In this document: one piece after another, positions 35,770 to 46,459 of the stretch
Position numbering within the stretch: the stretch's first letter is position 1
Layout: the number at the start of each line of letters is the position of its first letter
Origin: Glossina fuscipes
Lineage: Eukaryota > Arthropoda > Insecta > Diptera > Glossinidae
NCBI RefSeq assembly: GCF_014805625.2
Contig: NW_023998490.1
Coordinates: 2,819,987-2,883,986 of the forward strand
Reading direction: 5' to 3'
Length of the DNA stretch: 64,000 nucleotides
Translations under genes and position numbers: made by a program
Notes under the pieces: generated by a model
The model's input: only the letters and a program-made list of their open reading frames with translations
What the model was told of the DNA's origin: nothing
Database searches by the model: none

Positions 35770-38390
35770 ATATGAGGTTTAAGTTAAATGTAATTTTGAA
35801 TTGGCATACATCAGTATGCATATTTTTATATATGTATATATAGAGGCATATGCCTCAATCGACATAAAGTGAGGGCTGATTTCGAAAGTGTGTTTTCGAA
35901 ATGTCTCTGTACCGTTAATAAAAGCTGTAACGTTAGACATGCTATTAGGTAACAGAAATTTGATGGGAAAACTAATTTTATTTACCGCACCACACAGTTA
36001 TTCAGAGTCGTCCTCATATAATTGCACCAAGGTTGTTAACATTATGTTTGATTGATTACTCGTATTGTTTAAGTTGCGTATACGCGCCGTGTACTTACAT
36101 CGCAATCTATATATATTTACTGTATACGGGAAGTGAGAAATTTGCATTCGTAATTATTCATACACACATATGCACATTTATGTTTTTCATTACATTACAT
36201 TGTATTTCATTTTGCCGCTTCCTTACTTTCCCATTCTCAATTGGACACTTTCAAATCCTCCGTATCGTTCTTTGTTTTTTTTTTTTTGTCTTTTTCTTTT
36301 TGTTTGTGTTTATTACCACTACGGGTGACTACGATATGGCGAGCATAAATTTGTATGCTGTTCTTTATGTTTACGTTGTTGATGATACGTTTTTTGTTTT
36401 TCCTTTTTTTTTTTAATTCATTGGTTATGCGATGTTAAGTACGTTGTGAATTTTTAGTGATGTTTGTTTGTAAACAAATGACGTTAATGCTGATGATGAT
36501 GATTATTATGATGACGACGTTGAATTTAAGTGTTTGTTGTATAAATGTGTGTTCTTGTTTTGTATCCTTTAACAGTATTATTACTGCAAGCAAAGAGTAC
36601 TTGTTTTGATTTTATTTAAGAGTTTGAACAAGAACTGTGCTCTTATGAATTTTAACTGCACGTGTTGTTACGTGATTTTTATTTTTTTAGTTTTGCTTTA
36701 ATTTGAAGAATAAACAAAGAATTTTTAATTAAGTGGTCAAAAAAATAATTTGCAAGCATGATTTTGTGTATACAAGCTTATATAATATGATAATAAATAT
36801 GTATGCAGCTTGACGATTAACGAAATCACTATTACTTTCGTTAAATACGGAATACGGATCGAAGAACCCTCAATCGAACGCGATTATAATGTAAAGGGCT
36901 GATTATAAGCCAAAATCACTAAATTTACAACTTGCTTGCTAGTACTGAACTCATGCATAAATATGTTTTTTCATTAAATTGAGTTTTGAGATGAGAACAT
37001 ATTACAGTGGGATAAGAAGTCTTGTTACATTGATACAATGATACAAAAATTATAAGAACTACTTTTGCGGACATACAAGTATTGCGGGATCAATATTATA
37101 CTAGTGATAACTAACGAACTGAGTAAGCTAAGTGGAGAAACTTTCTTGACATATCAATGCATTAGTATTCGTACGTTTGTTTAATTCTACATTTTAAATA
37201 TAAATCAATATTATTCGCTTTTGGAAAATTGCGCTTGATTTACCAGAAAATGTATATAGATTTTCCAGTAAATCGACACTTTTCAGGAAAAGTTGATATG
37301 CATTGATATATACTATGCATATGCAATATGTATGTACTCCATACTCTATATAATGTTTATATACAGAGTGAGTGGGAGAAAGCTTTCTTGCATTAGTTAT
37401 AATGAGCAGCGTTTTAATGAAAAATTTCTAGTCAACTGCTTGCCTTTCTTGTGTAATTAGCGCAAATCTGAAATCTGTAAGACAAATTTTCATTTTAACT
37501 TCCGAACGCAGAGAATGCCAAGCCAATCGAGAATTTAAATGCCACGCAACAACTAACCGGTTATTACAACTAAAATGATAGCTGAGTTCATCTCACCATC
37601 TGTGTCTTCTATAATACGCGTTACTTTACAAATTTAATGGTGAAAGGGCTTAATTTTTTTTATCGCAATTTCCACAGATTTATCTTGAAATAACTTAGAA
37701 TTATCATTCCATGATCTCGCTTTGCTTAAGCGGGGCTTTAAAACGGATTGTTAAAAGCAGGTGTCCGTTGCGTGATAAAAAACCGAAAAGAGAACTTTTC
37801 TTGTATTCGTTAATCGAAATATGTAGCGTTACCTAAGCCAGCGGGAGGAATTCTGAAAGCTGCAACATCCTATGCCTTACCGCTAACCGCCAATTACGCA
37901 CTAGTGTACTGGGCCCTTTCAGAATACTTCTGTTTTTGACCTTTTTACTGGTTTCCAGTAATCTCGATTGAAATGGATGCTCCTAAGCCCTGTTCGTGTG
38001 GGTGATGGCGATGACTGTACGTTCGGCTTCTTTATTGGATAGGAGCGATTCTTCTTCTTTGCTTCATGTTAACTTGTGACTGTGAACTTCCGCGCCTCTA
38101 TTCGTTATAAAGCTTCTTTCACAGATCCGACCAGTAAGGTTTTTATTTATTTATTTCATTTCTTAATCGAAATATTAGATGTTCTCTTAAACAGCATCGC
38201 AGAATGGAAAACCATTATTATTACATTTTGTAGTATGGAGAGAAGTGCGTCGGAGATGGAACAAATGTACTATTAAATTATCATAAGTGCTCATCTGTTT
38301 GTGGCATTGCTGTGATATAAACACTTAATAAACAAACGATTAAAACTACACTTATTTTCAAACCAACGAATATAAACAAGTAAGAAAACT
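35770..38390. other. Non-coding stretch
   Basis: No gene is supported. A 127-codon + strand open frame at 36033-36416 is made of T-rich sequence giving Phe/Ile/Tyr runs and looks like a chance frame. Short TA/ATGTAT patches occur near 35825-35845 and 37310-37350. Confidence 0.5.
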
Positions 38391-38399
38391 ATATTCGTT

Positions 38400-39075
38400 A
38401 GTATCCCTTATATCCCTTATATTCATCGCTGTCATCGTAAAAAGGAAAAAGAAGAACTAAATATTCATACTCTGTAGTATTGGGCGGGCGTGGCTGATTA
38501 TTCCTATTTTCAGACTAAAAGCGGAAATTTGTATGTTGTTTATTAGTACTAGGCAAAAAACATGGCAAAGCAAAAGTGTTCACAATTTTCGTTACATAGA
38601 CATGTGGACGCTTGCGTTGTAGGCGTGTTCTTTGAGAGGTTTGACCATTTTCAAATTCTTATGGAAGATTGTAGACGATATCTTCATTTTTGCGAACGGA
38701 AGAATATGTTATACAGTTGCACACACGGACGGATGGAAAGGTCAACGGACGGTCATGCTTAGGTGCATTCTGAATTTAGGACTGGCCGAGAATGTAAAGA
38801 CTTTGTGGAGTTTTTGAAACTTGCTCCGGTGCGTTATAAACGTATTATAAAAAATCAATGCCTGATATACCATAATATTGGATAGGCGGGGTTAATTTCC
38901 CCCATTTTCAAACAGGTACTATAGGATCATCCATAGTACATACGTTTAAATTTTTGTAGATTTATTTTCTAACGGGATGAAGACGTTGAACACGTCTATT
39001 CAGCATTTGATGCTGATCAGGAATATATGTACTTTGTGGGGTGTCTGAAGCTGCCTTTTGGCTATTCCAAATGTT
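38400..39075 (+). mobile_element. Dispersed TGCTGATC-family repeats, two successive copies
   Basis: The first copy has GGGCGGGCGTGGCTGATT (38479-38496), then ACACGGACGGATGGAAAGG and a worn right part near 38790-38830. A second copy starts near 38860 (GGATAGGCGGGGTTAATTT) and carries TGATGCTGATCAGGAATATA at 39008-39027 followed by TTTGTGGGGTGTCTGAAGC. They match the copies at 20270 and 22990 in phrase order. Confidence 0.5.
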
Positions 39076-39079
39076 TTGA

Positions 39080-41090
39080 CATCATCACCTATAAGCTACT
39101 ATCGAATCCAAACATACGTTTGGATGTCAAAACTTTTCAAAGATTATTGATCTTTAACATTATAATTTTAATTTTTTCTTTCAATAATAAAATTCCTTCA
39201 AATATCTTAACATAAACTGCTTACTCTCTTTTTTACGGAGATTCTCTTAAATGACATAAAAACATACGCTAGCTGGAGCGACTAAAATTGTAAAATAATT
39301 TTTTTAAGAGTGTAATAGCAACACATTTGAAATAAAAGCTGAGCAGGAATAAAAATGTTTTCAGTTTCAGTGGAAGCACCGGCGTTAAAACATGAAAGTT
39401 CTGAAAGCGGCGCCCTATACAAGTTAAAAAACAAATAAATAAATAGATGAATAATAAAAAGTAAATGATATTTATTAAATAAAAAACAAAAAAAAAAAAA
39501 AACACTTAGTTATTTATTTTTTTTTTTGAACGAAAGTAAAAAATGAATTATATAAATTGTGTTTGGTATTTGTACATATTTATAAATAAATGAAATACCT
39601 ATTTTGCAAAGGGAGGGAAACAATTTTTTTTAAATGAATAAAAAAGAAAATAAATAAAAGCATATATATATATATGTATGTATGTCGTCCATAGATGTGG
39701 GTGTTTATAGTTTCTTATCAAAGATTATATGCGAGAATGCAAAGATATCTAAAAATTTCTATATCGAATAAAGAGGAAGAAGAAGAAGTAAAAGTAGAAA
39801 TGAATTAATTAAAATGTAATTAATAACAAAACAAAAAGCGAAAGCAGATACCAAAATAATTTGATTATAAGAAAACAATGCTAACTTTTTAATAATAAAC
39901 GAGTAATGGATATAAGTTCGTATGCGTTGTGAACTTAATATTAAATTAACGAAATGGAATTTATTTAGAAAATGGAAAAAACAAATCTAATAACACAACT
40001 CTATGCCTGACGTTTGTGCTTTCTCTAATTGCTAAACGATTCGAATCATTTGAAATTTAATTTAATTATTATATTCTCTTCTTGGATTCGTTTATAAAAG
40101 AAAACATTAAGAAAACATTTTACAGTAAAGTGTACAAATTATCATAAAAAATACATTCAAAGGAAAACAATCAAACTACAAAACTTTTTTTAAAAGCAAA
40201 AAAAAGGAAAGAAAAACGCCTGAGGCAGCTTAAAAAAATTTACAAAAACCAATAAAATCAAACCAAAAAAAACTCTCAAAAAAATTCTCATTTGAACGAA
40301 AGAAAAAAAAAAGGTAAGTATCTTATAATAAATTTTTATAAAATAATGAATTATTTTGCTGTCCACTTCATTAATCTGTTGGGGGTAGAATCGAAGGATT
40401 ACAGGTCAAGTTTTCAGTTCGTTGATGTTGTATATGTTTCCGATATTTTGACCGTTACGACTTCAGTCTAGATGTAAATAATGGATCATTTAATCGACGC
40501 AGAATCACTCCCTTATAAATGTAACGACGAATGAACGACGAAGTAGATAGAATGCTAATGCTAATCATTTAAATCGCCTTGTCGCTTATACTAGCTGCCT
40601 ATGAACAAAGACTGGGCTTGCGAATTACGATATTTTAAGCAATCTTACTTTTGGTTTTTTCAGAGCATTTATCATCGACTTACAATTTAGAATATACGAT
40701 ATGCTTTCGAACAAATGGACGAGCATTACCTGCAGCCTTAAATCACTAGATTGCCTTCCTATATTCTTTGCGCTAGCGGCATATAAAATAGACAAGTAAA
40801 ACACGGGGTTTCAGAATTTTTCTAGACCAGCTTTAGTCTTGCTGATCTGCCAAGACATTTTCTCCCTACACGTCGGATAATTTTTTTCTGGCATGAACAG
40901 CGTTGTTACTTTTTCGTTAGTAAAAAAGCAAAATATACCGAAAATCAATCAAAAACTACTGGGTAAAAGTAATCGAACTTTTTCATAAGGAAACCTTGCG
41001 ATATCAGCTGCTAAAACATATAATAAATATGCAGCTCAAATGTCATCTTGGCTGTGAAAAAGTGCAATTAAATCCTCTGCTGCGAAAAAA
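39080..41090. other. Non-coding A-rich stretch
   Basis: No gene is recognised. Dense poly-A, AAT and AAAC tracts occupy 39480-40320. A TATATA patch lies at 39661-39685. Confidence 0.6.
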
Positions 41091-41404
41091 CACCAAATGG
41101 CTTTCCGAACAACCCAACAGTTATTTGATCTTTTTTTGTCCGCTTTCTCACTCCGCGTGCCATCGTGCACCGTGGGGTTAGGCCTTCACAGCAGGAGCCC
41201 ATGTCAACCACCTGTAGCGCGTCTGTCTTTCCGTTTTATCTACGTTCGATCTACATCCCCACGATTTCTCATTTCCTTACTTTTTATTTCCATTATTATT
41301 ATTATTATCATTGTAAGTATGAAGCGAAAGCACAACGTACATAACTTCAGGATATGTGATTATTGTGTACAAAAAACGTTACAATGTAAATAAATGTGTA
41401 ATCC

Positions 41405-41660
41405 GCACAGGCAGCCGACTAGGTAACAATCTCGATTACCACGTCAGTGAGCACGGGTTCAAATCGCAATGCGGTAGGGTTTACTTTGGCTGCATCTGCA
41501 GGGAACACTCACTCACTAAAGGTCGCTTAGGCACACACCCACAAGTCTGCGACCATCTTCCTATCTCTTTTTTTCCTTACCTCTTTCGGATCGTCGCCGT
41601 GTTACACATGTAGAGGACATCATCTTCCAGATGATTAGTTATATTGAAAAAAAAATTGTA
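41405..41660 (+). mobile_element. tRNA-like retroposon, family 2, copy 1
   Basis: A B-box-like GGGTTCAAATCGC at 41456-41468 follows a possible A-box region (GACTAGGTAACAATCTCG) at the expected distance for a tRNA-derived promoter. The 3' part reads TCGCCGTGTTACACATGTAG, AGGACATC, then an A-rich tail near 41646. The segment 58570-58830 shows the same layout with TCGCCATATTACACCTATAG and AGAAGACATTC. A Pol III-type retroposon family is inferred. Confidence 0.45.
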
Positions 41661-42129
41661 CATATCTATAATTAGCAGTAAACACACCTTGGTCCATAAT
41701 ATCCCTAATAATCAATTGTTACAATCAATAAGAGAAGTTCATTAATACTAATTGAAAAATGTGGTCAATTTTCGGTTAAATCTACTTAAGGAAACAGGAA
41801 CCAAGGAGGAAGGATTTTAAAGTCAGCAAAGTCAGTCAGTAAAGCGTTTCCATATTAACCAAAGAAGTAGAAATACATGGCATTAATATAAAAAGTTCCC
41901 TATTTGCCTTTGGAAACTGTAAACGCTCCATTAAAAGATAGAACGATTCATCGGTTGCCAAGCTTATGCATGTTCGCGATGGCTTAGGGGCTCATTCGCA
42001 ATTTGGTCTTATGCGGGTTGTGGATGTGGCTCTGTGCTAGTTGTGTACATGATTTTTTTTTTTCTTCTTTGTTATTTGTTTTATTGAACTTGCACTAAGT
42101 TTTAATATTAATTAATTTAAGATTTACTT

Positions 42130-42216
42130 TAAGAGGCAATTGAACTCGACTGTAAAAACTTCAACTTGAGATTCTTGTATAAGTGGAATAAACAAATAAA
42201 TAAATAAATAAATATC
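42130..42216 (+). mobile_element. Retroposon 3' end with (AAAT)n tail, copy 2
   Basis: AACTCGACTGT, TTGAGATTCTTGTATAAG and then GGAATAAACAAATAAATAAA match the copy at 6812-6893 block by block. The tail is a run of AAAT units ending at about 42216. Confidence 0.5.
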
Positions 42217-42259
42217 GAAGGATTTTGTGGAGGTAGATTGGAAATCTAAACTTTAGGTA

Positions 42260-43530
42260 GTCGAGGAAGGCGAATTCTAAAAGAAAACATGAACGAAAAA
42301 GAAGATGTGTGGTCTCTGTGTTTGACAGGATACAGGAGGCGCGAAATACTATTGGAAGTACGTTGAAGCCTTTCCAAGGTGCATTTCAACGCAACAACAG
42401 CACTTCGATTGAAGCGGCGCTGACAAGTAGAGCAGCTCAAAACCGAAAATGCTGCATTGAAGGCAAATCGAGGCCAGGAAGGGGGAGCAGCAGCTAGCAG
42501 TGGAGCGCCAGGAATTGAGGCTCTCAAAGAAGTCGTGAGAAGTCGACTGCTCACAGTACATTGCAGTCCTTGTCTTCGCCGTCCGAAGCCTGTTAATGGC
42601 TTTTAATATGCTACTGAGCGCCAAACCCACCACTACTCATAAAGGTGTTGCGGACGAACTGGGAGGCAATATCGAACTTACGGAGGAGACTGGCTTAGAT
42701 GTTAGAGCTGTCGTTTGTGACAGATTGGCGGGCAACAAGGACAGAACGGCAAAATTTTTTAATGGAATATAAAAACGGGAAGGAGCAGACGACAGCAGTC
42801 ATGAGATATTATTGATGTACGGCTACATCCACATATTGCATGCACTTAGAAAAAAAGCAGATAAAAACAGGCAGCTGGACTTCAACATCCAAGCGATACT
42901 TTCGCAAAGAAACGCGCCCAGCTATGGATTTTGAGTGCGGAGGGGCTCAATACAAACCATTTCAGCACACCGGAGTGCCGCAATTCGCCGATAATGCCGA
43001 CAATACCAAGCGCATCCACAAATTTTATACAATGCTAGTACATCTCACAAGCGCGTTTTATCGGAGCTTCATATCGGCGAACAATTGGAAGAAGCGCAAA
43101 GGCGAACTTCAAGCTGCCAGGGAATATAACTTTCGCGGCGGACATGCTAGTGACTGACACGCTCATAACCATTGAAAATTTCACCCGGATAATGAATGAC
43201 CTGATGGATGATTACTCTGGCATAACTATATACAGGATAAGCCAGGATCTTCTGGAATTCTTTTTCATTAAAATGGCGGTCAGCAAAAAAAAAGAAACAG
43301 GTCATCAGAAGGAATTTTCAAACTATTCGACAAATTAAGAAAAAAGCAGATCTCAGCATATGCGAACAGATTCACATCGAACAAAGACTACCACCTCATA
43401 AACAAAGTGGATTATGAAATTGAAGAAGAGCCCGAAGAAGAGTTTAGTCCATTCGGGCACGATGGGCAGATATTGGAGAATCCGCTCAAAGAAGAGAGCT
43501 ACCTACGGCTACGCGCGCTACGTACGTGAC
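42260..43530 (+). pseudogene. Decayed DNA transposon, possibly P/THAP-like
   Basis: Several + strand frames, interrupted by stops and frame changes, give protein-like text in one direction: a coiled-coil-like QVEQLKTENAALKAN near 42425-42470; VPQFADNADNTKRIHKFY and then LQAAREYNF at 42970-43130; YRISQDLLEFFF at 43230-43265; and an acidic tail VDYEIEEEPEEEFSPF near 43410-43455. The S/NQD.(L/V)E.(F/L)F spelling recalls the C-terminal part of P-element/THAP9-type transposases. I cannot confirm this without an alignment; another transposase or a retroelement remains possible. It is not functional as read. Confidence 0.35.
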
Positions 43531-44331
43531 CAGCTAAATTGCCAACATTAAGTCCAACAAAAAGTCTTAACAAAAGCGCCAATGAAAAAGAGAACGATAT
43601 CACTTCAAATAGTTTAAGTAAGATTAAAACTGGTCCTTTGCCTGTATCTAACCCTTCGACTAGAGACAAGACAAAATTATCTTAATTGTCATGAAAATGG
43701 ATCCTACGCGTACAGCGAACAAGCTGTCACAGCGTGGGCGTTACGAGATTAAAGGATGTCATCAATTTCTTATAGATTTCTTGGCGGAATTACAAGAAAG
43801 GTAACAGCAATGTAAGAAGAAAAAAAATTGTTAAACGGAGAGGCCACATGAGATCAAACAAAGATTTATCTCATAGCGTCAATAGCGTTCTAAATCGATT
43901 ATGAAGTTCCTGAATGTCAGAATTTGTTTTTAAATAAAACTTTCTAAAATTTGTAAATCCTGTTCAATGGTTATTTTTATGCCGAAATTGTTTATAGAAT
44001 TCAGAAAAGCACATAAGAAAATCTCGTGAATCAAATTATTGAGAGTAGATTTCGCCATTCGCTGTTAAAACGCTTGTGAAAGACATGCAACAGAGGTTTG
44101 AAGCCAAGTGTACAGCTTTTCATTTGATAATCCGCTATCAAGTTTGGAAATGGATGGCACTCTTCTGCAATAAGTAAAAGCCTATTAACTTGAAATAGGT
44201 ATTAATCTAAATCATTCCACATCTACTTGTGCAATTTATATTGAAATCTTAAAGGGGGAAAACTAGTACTGTAAGACAAAGGTTGTTCAAATAGTTTGGT
44301 TGTTCAATAGGTCGGTCAAATAGTTTGGTTT

Positions 44332-44935
44332 AGAGAGAGTTGGACCGAGGAAGTTCTACGACGGCTGCGCCAAGGCCTTATGAAATGTTACGCCTTTGCT
44401 TTTGAAACTGAAGTACACTTAGTGAAGCGATAATTACCCGGTACGCTTGACATTTTGTAAAAAAGCTGGGTTCCACATTCGGCATTAGTATTGAAAACTT
44501 ACCAAGTTCTGTGGCTACGCCAACATCGAATTCAGCATCTTCCGAGTCTTCAGCAAGACGAGCTCGAGTGACTTTCCAAGATCCTGTTTTTCAACTGATG
44601 AAGGAACAATTTACTCGAGATTTTGACTATATTAAGCCGGGAGGGATGAAATTGCACAATTTAATAACCAAACTTAAGTCATGGATACAGGCTTCGTGAA
44701 AAAATTGCCTACATCGTTCCTCAGCGAAGACAAGTGCCGTTTTCTATCGAATTTTAGTCAAAAGACTGCTGAAGTGGAATTACCTGAGGGATTTTTGATA
44801 CCGTCCTCTCCTCATTATCACATTCGTATATCTCGCTTTATGCCACGAGTCGAAGTAGTACAAGAGAATAATACCGCTACTGATAAAGAGGATAAAGCAG
44901 ATGTCATCACAAAAGCCCAATTGATCAATACGTCT
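44332..44935 (+). pseudogene. TRRAP/Nipped-A partial pseudogene
   Basis: Four segments in three frames match a stretch of the PIKK-family scaffold TRRAP (Nipped-A in Drosophila), a subunit of SAGA- and Tip60-type histone acetyltransferase complexes. In order they are ESWTEEVLRRLRQGLMKCYA at 44335-44394, HFVKKLGSTFGISIENLPSS from about 44451, ARRARVTFQDPVFQLMKEQF to about 44680, and CRFLSNFSQKTAEVELP with RISRFMPRVEVVQ to about 44860. A stop (TAA near 44431, TGA near 44449) and at least two frameshifts (near 44430-44450 and near 44685-44697) disrupt the copy. No GT/AG introns are apparent, which suits a processed copy but also a fragment of one large exon. After NNTA at about 44880 the family match ends and unrelated sequence continues in frame to a stop at 44993. 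The parent gene, about 3,800 residues in flies, is not in the window. Confidence 0.8.
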
Positions 44936-44999
44936 GCAGTCAAGTTTAATTTACCTTTTAGACCAAGTCTAAATTTACCTATTGAGCCTTTTTGAAAAA

Positions 45000-46008
45000 T
45001 ATAAAGATATTAGTAATGGTAGCAACAGGATACCCTAGATAACAGAATGCCCAACCATTACATGAGGAAGGTGCAATTAAAGGTAAAATAAACGTACCTT
45101 TATTGTCTATTCTAAAGAATAAGAAGCGCAAAGCAGCCGCTAGCTGCAAGCGCAATTGACAAATAATTCATTCATGCAAACTGTAAACTGAAGGCCCGAG
45201 TAATCAGGTTCATATAGATAGTTTAAGTAGAATTAACCTGAAATGTGCTTGCTGCTTACTGTCGGTGGCAAAAGTATTCTGAAAAGCGAATGTTAAACCA
45301 CATGAACGTTGTTTATAATTTTTCATGACTTTCAATCTACTCTGACACTGCAACATCATTTTGGTGTCTTTTGCTTATAACACAACATTATTTAATTTTT
45401 CCACATTTTGTTTTTGGATGCTTTTATTTAATTTAGAAAGAAATTTCCGTGTTAATGTAGGTGCCTTCTATCCGAAATTTATTTATTTATGATATTTGTT
45501 ATTATTTTTATGAAAGTATATAATTTTGAGATGCGAGATTTGTATACAATTTCCAAACAACTGAGAAAATATAAATTCCATACAATTGCGAATGTTTGAA
45601 TAACTTTCTTTACATGTATTGTGTCACTTTCGAGAATAAGCGTATACAATTATCGAGAATTTTGCATGTATTGTGCCACTATTGCGAAGTCTCAAAGTGG
45701 ACTGCAGCGTTCAATTTCAATTTGTATGCCTGATAAAAGTTAGTCGAAATATCTGCTGTTTTTTGCTTAAAAAATATTTTTAAAAAAAGCTGTTGAAATT
45801 TTGTTTTCAATGTTTTGTATCCAATATGTGCGGTCAAGTATTGTGAGAAGAGAAGGCGCAATAATATGTTGAACTCGAAGAGGTAAACACAGGTTCAGAT
45901 TGTATACGCTTGTTATAGCCTAAGATAAATTTTCGACGAAATATTATCAATTTGCAGGTCAAGTCGAGTTTTACGATCAAAGGTTACCCCAAGACAATGA
46001 AAAAATTA
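45000..46008. other. Non-coding stretch
   Basis: No gene is recognised. The part just after the TRRAP-like copy (45000-45160) has a more even base composition and may belong to the same insertion. Confidence 0.5.
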
Positions 46009-46009
46009 A

Positions 46010-46130
46010 TGAATAAAGGAACAAATGAATTAATAAATGAATGAATAAACCAATGAACGAATCTATGCATGAATGAAATAAATAAGGAAGGCCAAAATGA
46101 ATGCCTGAGTGAATACATGCATGAATGAGT
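46010..46130. repeat. Degenerate GAAT/ATGA tetranucleotide repeat
   Basis: The segment is built from imperfect GAAT, AATG and TGAA units (for example AATGAATTAATAAATGAATG and GCATGAATGAGTGGATAAC). Confidence 0.8.
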
Positions 46131-46271
46131 GGATAACTGAAGGCCTTAATCTATGAGGGCGTATATCGGTAAATGTATTGAACCTACAAAATCAACAGAG
46201 TAGTCCAGTATTTTAATCTCCAAGATGTCGCTAACTTAGCAGACAAGATTATAGCGCTTTTGTCTTTTAAT

Positions 46272-46455
46272 TCCCGGCTGAGTCGCCGAGTAGGCTGATA
46301 ATCGCGACTAACAACCCGGCAACAATAGTCGCGGGTTCAAATGTCAAGTGCGATGGAGTTTTCAATAGAGCCGACAACCTTAGATGGTGCTGCTTTCAAA
46401 TTTAAATCTTAGAATTTATTTCTCTGGGTAAATTAATAATAATAATAACAATGAT
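46272..46455 (+). mobile_element. tRNA-like SINE, family 1, copy B
   Basis: The head GGCTGAGTCGCCGAGTAGG is followed by a B box GCGGGTTCAAATGTC (46331-46345). The 3' module AATTTATTTCTCTGGGTAAA and an ATAATAATAATAAC tail end at about 46452. Order and spacing match copy A on the minus strand at 2939-3093. Confidence 0.6.
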
Positions 46456-46459
46456 AAGG

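Noticed and set aside
36033..36416. 127-codon + strand open frame
   Set aside because: It consists of T-rich, Phe/Ile/Tyr-heavy sequence including a run from poly-T, with no domain, no splice context and no start-site support. It looks like a chance frame in AT-rich DNA.
42246..42633. Overlapping minus-strand frames of 94 and 102 codons
   Set aside because: They overlap each other and + strand transposon-like text, with Ser/Arg-rich content and no motif. They are taken as shadows.
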